From the NCBI RefSeq assembly GCF_024343575.1, contig NZ_RJUA01000003.1:186001-250000 (forward strand): 64,000 nt of DNA, written 5' to 3'. Under the pieces are notes generated by a model. That model worked only from the letters and a program-made list of their open reading frames with translations, did not search any database and had not been told where the DNA came from. The translations under genes were made by a program, and so were the position numbers. The first letter of the stretch is position 1. Every line of letters starts with the position of its first letter. This DNA comes from Lacihabitans sp. LS3-19. Lineage in GTDB: Bacteria; Bacteroidota; Bacteroidia; Cytophagales; Spirosomataceae. Shown here one piece after another: positions 43,952 to 52,455 of this stretch.

Positions 43952-44918
43952 TCAATCTTCTAAAAGTAGAACAATATTGCCTCTTTTTTCACCTGATATC
44001 ATAAATTTGTAAGCCTTTTTTATGTTTTCTAAGGTATAGTATCTGTCTACCGGTGGTACATATTTACCTTGTTCCAAAAGAGGTTTTATATAGGCCATAC
44101 TTTCTTTTGGACTACCCGGAAATGGAAAAATCACTCGTTTGCCTTTTTTAAACAAACCTAAAATAGACAAAGGAATATTTTCCCCTTTGGGACCTAGTTC
44201 TGATGAAATATAAACGCCAGCGGGTTTTAAAAGTTGTTTGCATGCACCGAATGAACTTTTACCAACTGCGTCAAATATGAAATCAAATTGGTTGTTTTGT
44301 TTTGTGAAGTCTTCTTTTAAATAATCAATGATTCTTAGGGCTTTTAATTTTTTTTTATTTTTTCGTAACTGTCTGTAGGATATGTAAAAGTTACGTTTAT
44401 GCCTTTTTCAATTAAATACTGAATTGCAGCATTGCCAATGGCTCCTGTAGCTCCATTTACCAAAACATTGTCATTTGGCTTAAGTGCTACTTTATTCAAA
44501 AAATAATACGCATAATGTGCTCCTTCCAAGGCTGCCGCTGCTTGCTCGTGACTAATATTTTCTGGTTTTTTGAGTATCGGACGGTCTGCTTTAATACAAT
44601 AATAGTCGGCATGGGAGCCTAAACCGTGGTCCAAAAATCCATATACTTCTTCCCCAATTTCAAAGCCCGAAACGGCTTTGCCTTTTTCTACCACCACTCC
44701 CGAAAAATCAGTGCCAGTAGCCTTATAATGTGGCTTTGGGAAGCCAGCAAAAAAACGAAAAATGAAGGGTCTACCCAGTAAAACGCCCTCATCGGTACGG
44801 TTTACGGTGCATGCTTTTCTTTTATGAGTAGTTCATTTTCTTTAGGTTTTGGTATGGGAGTTTCAAGTATTTCAAGAATTTCCGTGCCGCCGTAACCGCT
44901 TCTAAAACTTGTTTTCAT
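43952..44918 (-). pseudogene. NAD(P)H:quinone/alcohol dehydrogenase (MDR family), frameshifted
   Basis: The region reads as a single medium-chain dehydrogenase if two one-base deletions are repaired. From the ATG at 44918 (MKTSFRSGYGGTEILEIL) the frame is lost near 44814-44824, where KACTVNRTDEGVLLGRPF continues in another frame. The middle part (VVEKGKAVSGFEIGEEVYGF, then VLVNGATGAIGNAAIQYL with the Rossmann glycines) breaks in a run of nine A near 44345-44353. The last part (KALRIIDYLKEDF through GNIVLLLED) ends at 43952. Both breaks lie in A-rich runs, so sequencing errors must be excluded. Homologs reduce quinones or enones with NADPH. Confidence 0.8.
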
Positions 44919-45188
44919 TGATAGAGCTTGTTTGATTATTCTCGCAAAATTCCGATTTATAATGCTAAGATAAATTGACTTTGGTTAAGAAAGTGTTTAC
45001 GGTTTGTTTTTACAGTTATTATTTAAATATAAATGGCAATATTGACCTGATCTTTTTTTAATTTAGCTTCATTTTGGAGACCTTTCATTTATCGACCAAT
45101 TGTAAATTATAGCTTATTTTGATTAGTCAATTTTGCTGACCTCCATTAAGTTTTGCTTACCTTCAAAATACTTGTAATAAACTAATTA
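44919..45188. other. 270-base intergenic region
   Basis: AT-rich sequence between the pseudogene and the sigma-factor unit. No gene, hairpin or clear promoter is seen. Confidence 0.4.
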
Positions 45189-45578
45189 TTAGTTAATCCT
45201 AAACCTTTTCTTAAGCCAAATTACTTGAACAAAAAATGCCGTAGAGAATATTATTGTTGCATAAATGGCGGGCATAGAATATTGAATACTATAAATATTA
45301 GAGAATAATTTATTAAATATGTTATTCGAAAGTAATTGATTACTAAAACCATTTTTAGCGTCCGAATAAAAGGCATATAGGATAAATACACAAGTAATAA
45401 AAGAAACAGAAACCAACTGTAGTTTTGAGAAAATAGGCACATAGGCTTTCTTTTTTACTAGTACTTTAGCATTTACTTCCATCATAATTTTAGAAGTAAA
45501 GTCAATACTTGGAGCTTCAAGCTTGCTATTGGTCATTATTTTACCAATAAATTTTTCTAATTTCTCTTCTTCATTCAT
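45189..45578 (-). CDS. Membrane partner of the ECF sigma factor (anti-sigma-like)
   Basis: 129 residues: an acidic cytosolic N-terminus (MNEEEKLEKFIGKIMTNSKLEAPSIDFTSKIM) and two membrane helices (LQLVSVSFITCVFILYAFY and PAIYATIIFSTAFFVQVIWL). It overlaps the end of the sigma gene by 8 bases. This is the placement of anti-sigma factors, but no HRxxC zinc anti-sigma motif is present, so the regulatory role is inferred from position. Confidence 0.7.
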   Translation of the reverse strand: MNEEEKLEKFIGKIMTNSKLEAPSIDFTSKIMMEVNAKVLVKKKAYVPIFSKLQLVSVSFITCVFILYAFYSDAKNGFSNQLLSNNIFNKLFSNIYSIQYSMPAIYATIIFSTAFFVQVIWLKKRFRIN

Positions 45579-46149
45579 AATAGTCTAAAATTTCAGGTTC
45601 AATGCTGCTTTTAAGAATTACAGCTAATTTTTTTCTGCATCTAAAAAGTTTTATTTTAACATTGCTTTGGCTCATATTGAGTATTTTAGAAATGTCATCA
45701 ATTGATTGATCTTCAAAATAATACAGTGTAATAAAAAAAGCATCTTCGCTTGGAAGCTGTAAAATACATTCTTGAATTTTCTCGTTCTTTTCGTCTTCAT
45801 TTAAAGCTTCAAGACTATGTTCAATATCATTTATTGCCTGATGGCTCAAATCTTCCATATAAACCCAATCTTTATCTTTTTTAGTTTTTTTTATATAGTC
45901 CAAACAGGTATTATAAGTAATTTTATATATCCAAGTTGAAAACTTTGAGTCCCAATTAAATTTTTGAAGAGAACGGAAAATCTTAAGAAATGCATCTTGT
46001 GCGGCCTCCTCGGCTATTTCTCTATTTTTTAATGTTTTAAAGGTCAAAGAAAACACCAAATCTTTATATGTATCAACAATAAACTCAAATGCGTTTGTGT
46101 CGCCTTCGAGAATTTTTTCCACATAATACTTATCGTTTTCTTCCTTCAT
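45571..46149 (-). CDS. ECF-type RNA polymerase sigma factor
   Basis: 192 residues with region 2 (FEFIVDTYKDLVFSLTFKTLKNREIAEEAAQDAFLKIFRSL, then FSTWIYKITYNTCLDYIKK) and region 4 (CILQLPSEDAFFITLYYFEDQSIDDISKILNMSQSNVKIKLFRCRKKL). No region 3. It should direct RNA polymerase to an envelope-stress or similar regulon. The overlapping membrane protein probably holds it inactive. The divergent DUF6249 and serine-hydrolase genes are candidate targets. Confidence 0.92.
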   Translation of the reverse strand: MKEENDKYYVEKILEGDTNAFEFIVDTYKDLVFSLTFKTLKNREIAEEAAQDAFLKIFRSLQKFNWDSKFSTWIYKITYNTCLDYIKKTKKDKDWVYMEDLSHQAINDIEHSLEALNEDEKNEKIQECILQLPSEDAFFITLYYFEDQSIDDISKILNMSQSNVKIKLFRCRKKLAVILKSSIEPEILDYYE

Positions 46150-46466
46150 TTATTATTTAGACGAGCAAACTAAATCAATGGTTACAAGATAGAAACTGTT
46201 TGAGTTAATTATTTGGAATGCAAGCGAGCTTTTTTTGAATTTTACGATTTACATATCCCAAAGCTAAATTGCCGAAATGGAATTGAGCGTAGTGACCGGG
46301 TTTCCGCTGAAAGATTTGGGCAATCAAGTAAAAACGAAAAAGAGCACATGGAAACGTATTTAGGCTAGTTTAATTATCTTCTTCATATTTTTTTAAATGT
46401 GTAACCAAAAACCTTTTGTGGTCGTCAAAGTTAATGAATTCAATTTATAACTTAAATTTTATAATC
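46150..46466. other. 317-base divergent intergenic region
   Basis: Lies between the sigma-factor gene and the DUF6249 gene. The middle (about 46240-46370) is less AT-rich and holds an unsupported 28-codon reading frame (46277-46363). A near-match promoter box (ACCTTTTG near 46411-46418) precedes the + gene. Confidence 0.4.
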
Positions 46467-46820
46467 ATGGTAGATTCATTAATTCCCGTTTGTTTGTTTT
46501 TGGTAATATTTGGTATTTTTTACTTGTTTCTTTCCACAAGAAATAGAGAAAGGCTCGCACTTATAGAAAAAGGTATGGACGCTAGTTTGTTTAATAGAGA
46601 CAAAGACGGCAAACTTTCTTTTCAAAAATTCTTATTACTTAATTTTTCACTTTTGCTAATGGGCATAGGCCTTGGCGTTTTGATGTCTTTGCTTATTAAC
46701 ACCTACACTGCTCTAACAAACGATGCCTTATATCCAGCACTTATTTTCTTGTTTGCAGGAGCTTCGCTATTGCTTGGCTTTTATGTGAGCAATCGCATTG
46801 ATAAGGCTCAATCAAAATAA
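46467..46820 (+). CDS. DUF6249-type membrane protein
   Basis: 117 residues from the ATG at 46467. Three membrane segments: IPVCLFLVIFGIFYLFLS, LLLNFSLLLMGIGLGVLMSLL and LYPALIFLFAGASLLLGFYVS. The first is followed by RNRERLALIEKGMDASLF, the family signature. Function is unknown, but such proteins are often beside ECF sigma factors in Bacteroidota, as here. An upstream ATG at 46416 would add 17 polar residues and is less likely. The serine hydrolase follows by 10 bases. Confidence 0.8.
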   Translation: MVDSLIPVCLFLVIFGIFYLFLSTRNRERLALIEKGMDASLFNRDKDGKLSFQKFLLLNFSLLLMGIGLGVLMSLLINTYTALTNDALYPALIFLFAGASLLLGFYVSNRIDKAQSK

Positions 46821-46830
46821 AACTCCGCTC

Positions 46831-47907
46831 ATGACTATCTATTTCCGAACTTGTATTTTACTTCTCTTTTTTGCTGAATCTTATTGTTTAAAGCTTGAGG
46901 CTCAAACTTTCGAATCAAAAATTGAAAGCATAATTAGCAAAGAATTTAATGACCCGAATGGACCAGGAGGGGTTTTTCTAATTACTAAAAATGGGGAAAC
47001 GATTTTCCAGAAAGCTACAGGTAAAGCTAACTTGGAATTAAAAGCTGATTTAAATGCAAATTCTGTTTTTCAGATTGGCTCCATGACAAAGCAGTTTACC
47101 GCCATAGCTATTTTGATTTTGGAGGAAAATGGAAAATTGGAGGTGAGTGATAAAGTATCAAAATATATAAAAGATTATCCAAACGGAGATTCCATTAGTA
47201 TTCACCAGCTTTTAACACACACCTCGGGCATCAAAGATTTTACCCGAATGAGGTCTATCAGTGACATTGCTCAAAAAGAAATGTCGCCAAGTAATATGGT
47301 CGATTTTTTCAAAAATGAACCAGTGGACTTTAAACCAGGAGAAAGATTTGAGTATAACAATTCAGGTTATGTTCTACTTGGTTATATCATTGAGCTCGTT
47401 TCTGGCCAAAAGTATGAAGACTTTATTCAAGAAAATATATTCAAAAAGGCCAACATGACGCATTCGGGCTATGCTTCTGATAGAAAAATAATAGTGAATA
47501 GAGCAAGTGGCTACCACAAAAAAGAGTACGGCTATGTCAACAAAACAATGATAAATTTTGGTGTTCCGTTTTCTGCTGGCTCACTTATTTCAACGGTAGA
47601 CGATATGCTAAAATGGCAAAATGCTCTCAATAAAAACTTAATAATCAATGACAAAAGCTCAAAAAAGGCCTTTTCAAGATATAAGCTAAACTCGGGCGAA
47701 GCATTTGACTATGGCTATGGCTGGCATTTATTAAATGAAAACGGGATTGAGATTAGAGAACACGGCGGCAGTATTTTTGGGTTTAAATCTATGGGTGTTT
47801 ATTTGCCGAGCAAGGATATTTACGTAATTGGATTGAGTAATTGCGACTGTAATTCGCCAACACAAGTAGTTAGGGATATGGCTGAGTTAGCAGGTAAAGT
47901 TTTATAA
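46831..47907 (+). CDS. Serine hydrolase of the beta-lactamase/penicillin-binding family
   Basis: 358 residues from the ATG at 46831, which begins a signal peptide (MTIYFRTCILLLFFAESYC). The class C-type motifs are complete: S84-x-x-K87 (GSMTKQF), Y175-N-N177 (EYNNSGY) and H311-G-G (EHGGSIFG). Such proteins act as DD-peptidases, esterases or beta-lactamase-like hydrolases in the periplasm; which one is unknown. It is in the same unit as the DUF6249 protein. Confidence 0.88.
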   Translation: MTIYFRTCILLLFFAESYCLKLEAQTFESKIESIISKEFNDPNGPGGVFLITKNGETIFQKATGKANLELKADLNANSVFQIGSMTKQFTAIAILILEENGKLEVSDKVSKYIKDYPNGDSISIHQLLTHTSGIKDFTRMRSISDIAQKEMSPSNMVDFFKNEPVDFKPGERFEYNNSGYVLLGYIIELVSGQKYEDFIQENIFKKANMTHSGYASDRKIIVNRASGYHKKEYGYVNKTMINFGVPFSAGSLISTVDDMLKWQNALNKNLIINDKSSKKAFSRYKLNSGEAFDYGYGWHLLNENGIEIREHGGSIFGFKSMGVYLPSKDIYVIGLSNCDCNSPTQVVRDMAELAGKVL

Positions 47908-48194
47908 AACTCAGTCCCTTACTCTTTTTAAGTTAAGGCTAATGCAGCTGTTTTTTGAGAGGCTTCTTCCTAAATTTATTTTATCAGGATTATATTAAAG
48001 CTTCTATGTATAGAACATAAATAGCTATAAAATTTTAAATTTACTGAAAATGTAAATTGATTTATTAACGGAATTCTTCTATGTAATATGGCTCCGATGA
48101 AATTAAATTTGAAATGACTTTTGAAAAATGGAAGCAAAAGTTAATAGATTGATTTTCTTAATTATTTTTCAATATCTTAGTACCACCTTACCCA
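47908..48194. other. Intergenic region before the DUF2306 gene
   Basis: About 290 AT-rich bases with no gene and no convincing terminator for the serine hydrolase gene. Confidence 0.4.
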
Positions 48195-48247
48195 TTAGGG
48201 CGATTTTAAAATTGTGTTAGGGCATTTTTGCAAAAAAAAAGCCCTAT
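48195..48247 (+). promoter_or_regulatory. TTAGGGC direct repeats, candidate promoter and start-codon hairpin
   Basis: TTAGGGCGATTTT (48195-48207) and TTAGGGCATTTTTG (48217-48230) share TTAGGGC with starts 22 bases apart, a spacing typical of regulator dimers on one DNA face. The second copy carries a one-mismatch -7 box (CATTTTTG, 48223-48230). GCCCTA (48241-48246) just before the ATG is inverted to it, so TAGGGC / GCCCTA form a stem over the start. Confidence 0.45.
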
Positions 48248-48842
48248 GAAACGCCTTTTATTTTTTCTCATGATTTTCTTAGCCCTTCTTACGGCTATTC
48301 TAATCCCTTCTGGTTTTTTTACAAGCCCTTTTACTGGCATCCTAGCTACTAAAACAAAAGAGCTACTTGCTAATCAATACTACATCGATAGTTTTTTTAT
48401 TCACGTCTATATTGGCGGAATTGCATTGGGAGTAGGCTGGTTAAATTTTGTGAATAGCATTAGAGTTAAATATCTCCAATTCCACCGAATCATAGGTAGA
48501 ATTTACGTGCTTACGTTTTTGATTACGGCCATTACTAGCGTGGTGGTTTCGTATCATGCTTATGGCGGGATAGTGAGTCAATTTGGTTTTATATTTATAG
48601 GTTTGATTGCTATATTTACCACATTAATGGGTTTTGCTGCAATTGTAAATGGAAACTTAAAATCGCATCAAGTATGGATGAGGTATAGCTATGCTTCTTG
48701 TTTAGCATCTGTTACATTAAGAATATGGAGTCCAATATTGGGTTTAATCATGGAAGATGAATTGCTGATTTATCAAATTGTGGCTTGGCTTAGTTGGGTG
48801 CCAAATTTGCTTTTTGTTCGGTTTTATTTGAACAGAAAATGA
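48246..48842 (+). CDS. DUF2306 membrane protein, first copy
   Basis: 198 residues from the ATG at 48246, with five to six membrane helices. Features shared with the paralog at 51274: YIGGIALGVGWLNFVNSIRVKYLQFHRIIGRIYVLTFL, SHQVWMRYSYASCLASVTLRIWSP and a final IVAWLSWVPNLLFVRF. Histidines in FHRIIG and SHQVWM are conserved between copies and could bind haem or metal, as in other small membrane redox proteins; that is inference. Function unknown. It lies upstream of an AraC-type regulator. Confidence 0.8.
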   Translation: MKRLLFFLMIFLALLTAILIPSGFFTSPFTGILATKTKELLANQYYIDSFFIHVYIGGIALGVGWLNFVNSIRVKYLQFHRIIGRIYVLTFLITAITSVVVSYHAYGGIVSQFGFIFIGLIAIFTTLMGFAAIVNGNLKSHQVWMRYSYASCLASVTLRIWSPILGLIMEDELLIYQIVAWLSWVPNLLFVRFYLNRK

Positions 48843-48895
48843 TTGGTAAAAGTAATAGGAAAATCAGGTAGGAAAATCACCATCAAATCATTTTC

Positions 48896-50014
48896 ATGCA
48901 ATATATTATTGGCAAATTTATTTCATTTTTTTTAGCAGTCATTATCCTTACCAAAAAAGGCAGAAATCAAGCTGATCTAATTTTGGGAACTTGGATGATT
49001 TTTATTGGAATCCACCTTTCGTCCTATTATTTATTTGTATCAGATATTGTTTTTACCTATCCAATTATTGCTTTTTTAAATTTCCCAATGCCTTTTATTC
49101 ACGGCCCTTTTTTGTTTTTGTATACGCTTTCTCTAAGTTCTGATAAAAGCTTAAAGGTCAATGAAATAGCACTTCATTTTGTATTGCCATTAATTGTGAT
49201 ATTAATTTTTTCCCCCTATCTTTTTTATAGCTTTAAAGAAAAAATAAATATTATACAATCGAATGGAAAAGACTTTTATTTTCAAATCATTATAGTAACT
49301 GTACTTTTGAATATATCTGGTATTTTTTATGTTTTCATCAACTACAAATTACTCGAAAAGCACAGGAAACACATTCTGGATGAGTTTTCTTATCAGGAGA
49401 AAATTAATCTTAATTGGCTTAGGGTATTGTTTTATGGAATGGCCATTATGTGGGTGTTTATCATCATTGTTCAGAACGACGTTGTCATCTTTTCAGCATC
49501 CTCTGTTTTTGTTATTTTCATTGGTTTTTATGGAATAAAGCAGGTAGGTATATTTACTAATTATAACCAATATGCATTACCCGATGAATCTGAAAATGTT
49601 ATCGAAAGCTTATTGATAAGCCCTTTAATTGAGAAAAAGAAATATGCTAAATCGGGTTTGAATGAAGATGTTTCAAAAAAGTTGCATTTGCAACTTACTA
49701 CTTTAATGGAAACGGAAAGGTTATTTACAGAACCAGACTTAAACCTTACTGATTTAGCAACTCGCTTGGATATCCACCCCAACTACCTCTCGCAGGTAAT
49801 TAACGAAATAGAAGGAGTAAATTTCTACGATTACATTAATACGCTTAGAATAGAAGAGTTTAAACGCTTAGTTGCACTTCCTGAAAATCAAAAATTTACA
49901 TTTTTGGCTATGGCTTATGACTGTGGTTTCAATTCTAAGTCGGCCTTTAATCGTTTCTTTAAAAAATCTACTGGGCTTTCTCCATCTGAGTATTTAAAAA
50001 GCCAAAACTTATAA
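48896..50014 (+). CDS. Membrane-bound AraC-type transcription regulator
   Basis: 372 residues. The first about 225 residues form around seven membrane helices (FISFFLAVIILTKKG, LILGTWMIFIGIHLSSYYLF and others). The C-terminal AraC HTH (about 265-372) has LNLTDLATRLDIHPNYLSQVINEIEGVNFYDYINTLRIEEFKRL and FLAMAYDCGFNSKSAFNRFFKKSTGLSPSEYL. It may sense a membrane or envelope signal and act on nearby promoters. The upstream TTAGGGC direct repeats are candidate binding sites. Confidence 0.88.
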   Translation: MQYIIGKFISFFLAVIILTKKGRNQADLILGTWMIFIGIHLSSYYLFVSDIVFTYPIIAFLNFPMPFIHGPFLFLYTLSLSSDKSLKVNEIALHFVLPLIVILIFSPYLFYSFKEKINIIQSNGKDFYFQIIIVTVLLNISGIFYVFINYKLLEKHRKHILDEFSYQEKINLNWLRVLFYGMAIMWVFIIIVQNDVVIFSASSVFVIFIGFYGIKQVGIFTNYNQYALPDESENVIESLLISPLIEKKKYAKSGLNEDVSKKLHLQLTTLMETERLFTEPDLNLTDLATRLDIHPNYLSQVINEIEGVNFYDYINTLRIEEFKRLVALPENQKFTFLAMAYDCGFNSKSAFNRFFKKSTGLSPSEYLKSQNL

Positions 50015-50294
50015 AAACCACCTCTTGTTTCAGTGTGCCATCCCTCAAGGTATAGAATTCTTTTTATTTTTTATATTTAAGAAAAGTAAATAAGTAATTG
50101 ATTGTCAATTATTTGCAAAATAATATGTTCCATCTTATAAGCAAGGGCGTTTTAGGATTTACTTTATCTGAAATTTGCAGCTCAAGAAAAAATTGGAATA
50201 ATTAAACAAATTACTGCTTTGCGAAGCAATTAGTTTCAGTTAATTCTAACAACTTTTCTTAACTAAAGTGAACAAAAAACAAATACCGCAGCAA
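50015..50294. other. Intergenic region before the surface-repeat gene
   Basis: About 280 bases. It contains a small hairpin (TGCTTTGCGAAGCA near 50214-50227) but no gene and no terminator with a T run. Confidence 0.4.
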
Positions 50295-50302
50295 TACTTT
50301 TG
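50295..50302 (+). promoter_or_regulatory. Candidate -7 promoter box for the surface-repeat gene
   Basis: TACTTTTG, exact TAnnTTTG, 15 bases before the ATG at 50318. No TTG at the best spacing. Confidence 0.4.
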
Positions 50303-50317
50303 TTGCTAACAAAAAAA

Positions 50318-51250
50318 ATGAAAAAGCTAACAACAATTATTTTTACAGTATGGGCGATGAACTCCCATGCTCAAAACGAAAAACAGGCACACATCTCTGT
50401 AGTACAAGGGGTAAGTACCGAAGGAAAAGAGAGCCGAAATACGGACTATTTTTTCTCTTTTAATTTATTTTCTGGTGTGGTGCACAGTATCAATGGTGCT
50501 GAAATTGGGACTTTGTACAACCAAAACGATGGGAATATGATGGGCTTCCAAACTTCTGGTTTGGTAAATTATACTAAAGGAGCCGTCAAAGGATACCAAG
50601 TCGCTGGAATAAGTAATATTTCGGGGAATGTAGTAGGCTGTCAAAATGCAGGCATTAGCAATCATGCCAAAAACGTATCAGGTATTCAAATTTCGGGAAT
50701 ATTCAACCAAGCTAAAACCTTAAGAGGCTTACAGATTGGTTTGATAAATGTAGCAGAAACCGTAGAAAAAGGCGGCGGAATTGGCTTGGTAAATCTTTAT
50801 AAAAATGGCGGTTATCGTGAGGTTGAACTATCGGTTGCTGATTACCAAAACATTGGACTGAGTTTTAAGAGCGGCACCAAGCGTATATACAGCATCATGA
50901 ATGCAGGATATAATTTTACGCCTCAAGCACTATTCAGTACAGGCATAGGGCTTGGGCAAATATATCAGCTGAAACGAAATACTTTTTTTAAGCCTGAAAT
51001 TATTTGGTATAATTACGTTACCGACGATTTTAAGTTTTCTAAAACTACCCAGTCTGCACATTTGAAACTAGGCTTTATGCAAAAAGTGGGCAATGTTGGC
51101 ATTACCCTTAGTCCGAGTATTTATTACGCCGGAATCCCAAAGAATTTGGAAGGAGCATTAACTGAAATTTCCGAACTAAAATACTTTTCTCAAACCGATA
51201 AAGGGCGTTGGGGCTATGGGCTGAGTTTGGGGATTGCTATTTTGAAGTAA
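50318..51250 (+). CDS. Outer-surface protein with G-x-Q/N-x-x-G repeats (LA_2272-like)
   Basis: 310 residues from the ATG at 50318 with signal peptide MKKLTTIIFTVWAMNSHAQ. Residues about 75-165 are a run of about 21-residue beta repeats: MGFQTSGLVNYTKG, KGYQVAGISNISG, GCQNAGISNHAK, GIQISGIFNQAK, GLQIGLINVAE. This recalls the LA_2272 surface-repeat proteins. The C-terminal half is barrel-like strands ending GYGLSLGIAILK. Probably an outer-membrane or surface protein; no activity is recognised. It sits between two DUF2306 genes. Confidence 0.78.
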   Translation: MKKLTTIIFTVWAMNSHAQNEKQAHISVVQGVSTEGKESRNTDYFFSFNLFSGVVHSINGAEIGTLYNQNDGNMMGFQTSGLVNYTKGAVKGYQVAGISNISGNVVGCQNAGISNHAKNVSGIQISGIFNQAKTLRGLQIGLINVAETVEKGGGIGLVNLYKNGGYREVELSVADYQNIGLSFKSGTKRIYSIMNAGYNFTPQALFSTGIGLGQIYQLKRNTFFKPEIIWYNYVTDDFKFSKTTQSAHLKLGFMQKVGNVGITLSPSIYYAGIPKNLEGALTEISELKYFSQTDKGRWGYGLSLGIAILK

Positions 51251-51273
51251 TTTAAAGTAATAATTGTCTAAAC

Positions 51274-51900
51274 ATGAAAAAAATACTTTGGTTTTTGTTT
51301 GCTTTTTTTGCTCTATTTTTTGGCATCTATCCCGTATCTTATCTATTCGCTGAATACGGCAAAGGTGGCTATTTCGATATAAAAGACCCTGAAACCATGA
51401 AGCTTATATCCTGGAAAATATTCTTCTATTTGCACGTTGGTTTTTCTGGCTTGGCACTCTTTATTGGATGGATAGGCTTTATAGAAACTCTCCGGAAAAA
51501 ATACCTGAAATTGCATGGAATTATCGGCAAAACATACGTAATATCTGTGTTTTTTGGGTCTATTGCTGCATTTTACATAGGCCTGTATGGTACCGGAGGT
51601 GTCATTGCGAAGATGGGTTTTATTACAGGAGATATACTTTGGATGTATTTTACGGCGAAAGCGTATCTTTTCATAAGAGAAAAAAATATTTACCACCACC
51701 AAGCCATGATGATTTATAGCTATGCTTTATGTTTTGGAGGTGTTACTTTGAGGCTGTATTCGCCTTTAGTGCATACCTATTTTACTGAGTTTAATGTAGG
51801 TTATCAGATAGTTGCGTGGCTTTCTTGGGTGCCAAACATGGTGGTGGCTTATTTTATTGTTCAGAAAAAAAATAGAGAAATTTCTAATTTCTCTACTTAG
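51274..51900 (+). CDS. DUF2306 membrane protein, second copy
   Basis: 208 residues, paralog of the protein at 48246. Same layout: YLHVGFSGLALFIGWIGFIETLRKKYLKLHGIIGKTYVISVFFG, YHHQAMMIYSYALCFGGVTLRLYSP and IVAWLSWVPNMVVAYF. Histidines in KLHGIIG and HHQAMM align with those of the first copy. It follows the surface-repeat gene by 23 bases, so it is probably in that unit. Confidence 0.82.
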   Translation: MKKILWFLFAFFALFFGIYPVSYLFAEYGKGGYFDIKDPETMKLISWKIFFYLHVGFSGLALFIGWIGFIETLRKKYLKLHGIIGKTYVISVFFGSIAAFYIGLYGTGGVIAKMGFITGDILWMYFTAKAYLFIREKNIYHHQAMMIYSYALCFGGVTLRLYSPLVHTYFTEFNVGYQIVAWLSWVPNMVVAYFIVQKKNREISNFST

Positions 51901-52018
51901 ATTTAAATACAATTTTTCCATAAAAATTGTATTTTTATGAATCTTATGAAAATCAAAGCCTAAAAAAATCTCCTTAGATTAGCTATTCAAATAAATGTCA
52001 TTTAAACAAAAAACGATT

Positions 52019-52423
52019 ATGAACTTTAATGTATTTCAATTGAGTAACCCTTTACTCCGAATCGCCCTTGTTGTAATTTTTATGATACACGGTGCAGCAG
52101 GAATGTTTAATAACGGCATCAATGATTTTGGAAACTTATATTTAAATCAGGTTGGTTTTTCTCCTTTTGGAGTCCCTTTGGCTTGGCTTATAAAGCTTTC
52201 ACATTTACTTTTTGTTTTTTCATTAATGACAGATAAATTCCTGAAATTTAGCTCAATCGTTACGATAATGATTTTAGTTGCGGGTATTTTTATGATACAT
52301 CTCAAAGAAGGATGGTTTGTAGTTGGCGGTGGTAGAAATGGGGTTGAGTTTAATTTTCTTTTGATTTTTGCCATCCTGAGCTTTCTTTTTTCAAATGGAT
52401 TAAAATCACAGAAACTCTTATAG
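52019..52423 (+). CDS. DoxX-like small membrane protein
   Basis: 134 residues with four membrane helices: LLRIALVVIFMIHGAAGMFNNG, FGVPLAWLIKLSHLLFVFSL, FSSIVTIMILVAGIFMIHL and FNFLLIFAILSFLFSNG. The DoxX pattern of a first helix followed by an H-G pair and a Gly-rich loop (EGWFVVGGGRNGVEF) is seen. DoxX proteins are linked to thiosulfate or sulfide oxidation in some bacteria, but most are of unknown role. An upstream ATG at 51995 adds 8 residues. Confidence 0.75.
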   Translation: MNFNVFQLSNPLLRIALVVIFMIHGAAGMFNNGINDFGNLYLNQVGFSPFGVPLAWLIKLSHLLFVFSLMTDKFLKFSSIVTIMILVAGIFMIHLKEGWFVVGGGRNGVEFNFLLIFAILSFLFSNGLKSQKLL

Positions 52424-52455
52424 TTTTTGAAAGGACGATAGAATTTTACCTATTC

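Noticed and set aside
44345-44353. Programmed frameshifting at the A9 run of the dehydrogenase
   Set aside because: A second frameshift near 44814 also breaks the gene, and no conserved slip signal or stimulatory structure is visible; decay or sequencing error is simpler.
46277-46363. 28-codon frame (MELSVVTGFPLKDLG...) in the sigma/DUF6249 spacer
   Set aside because: Too short and unsupported; noted only because the local composition is less AT-rich than its surroundings.
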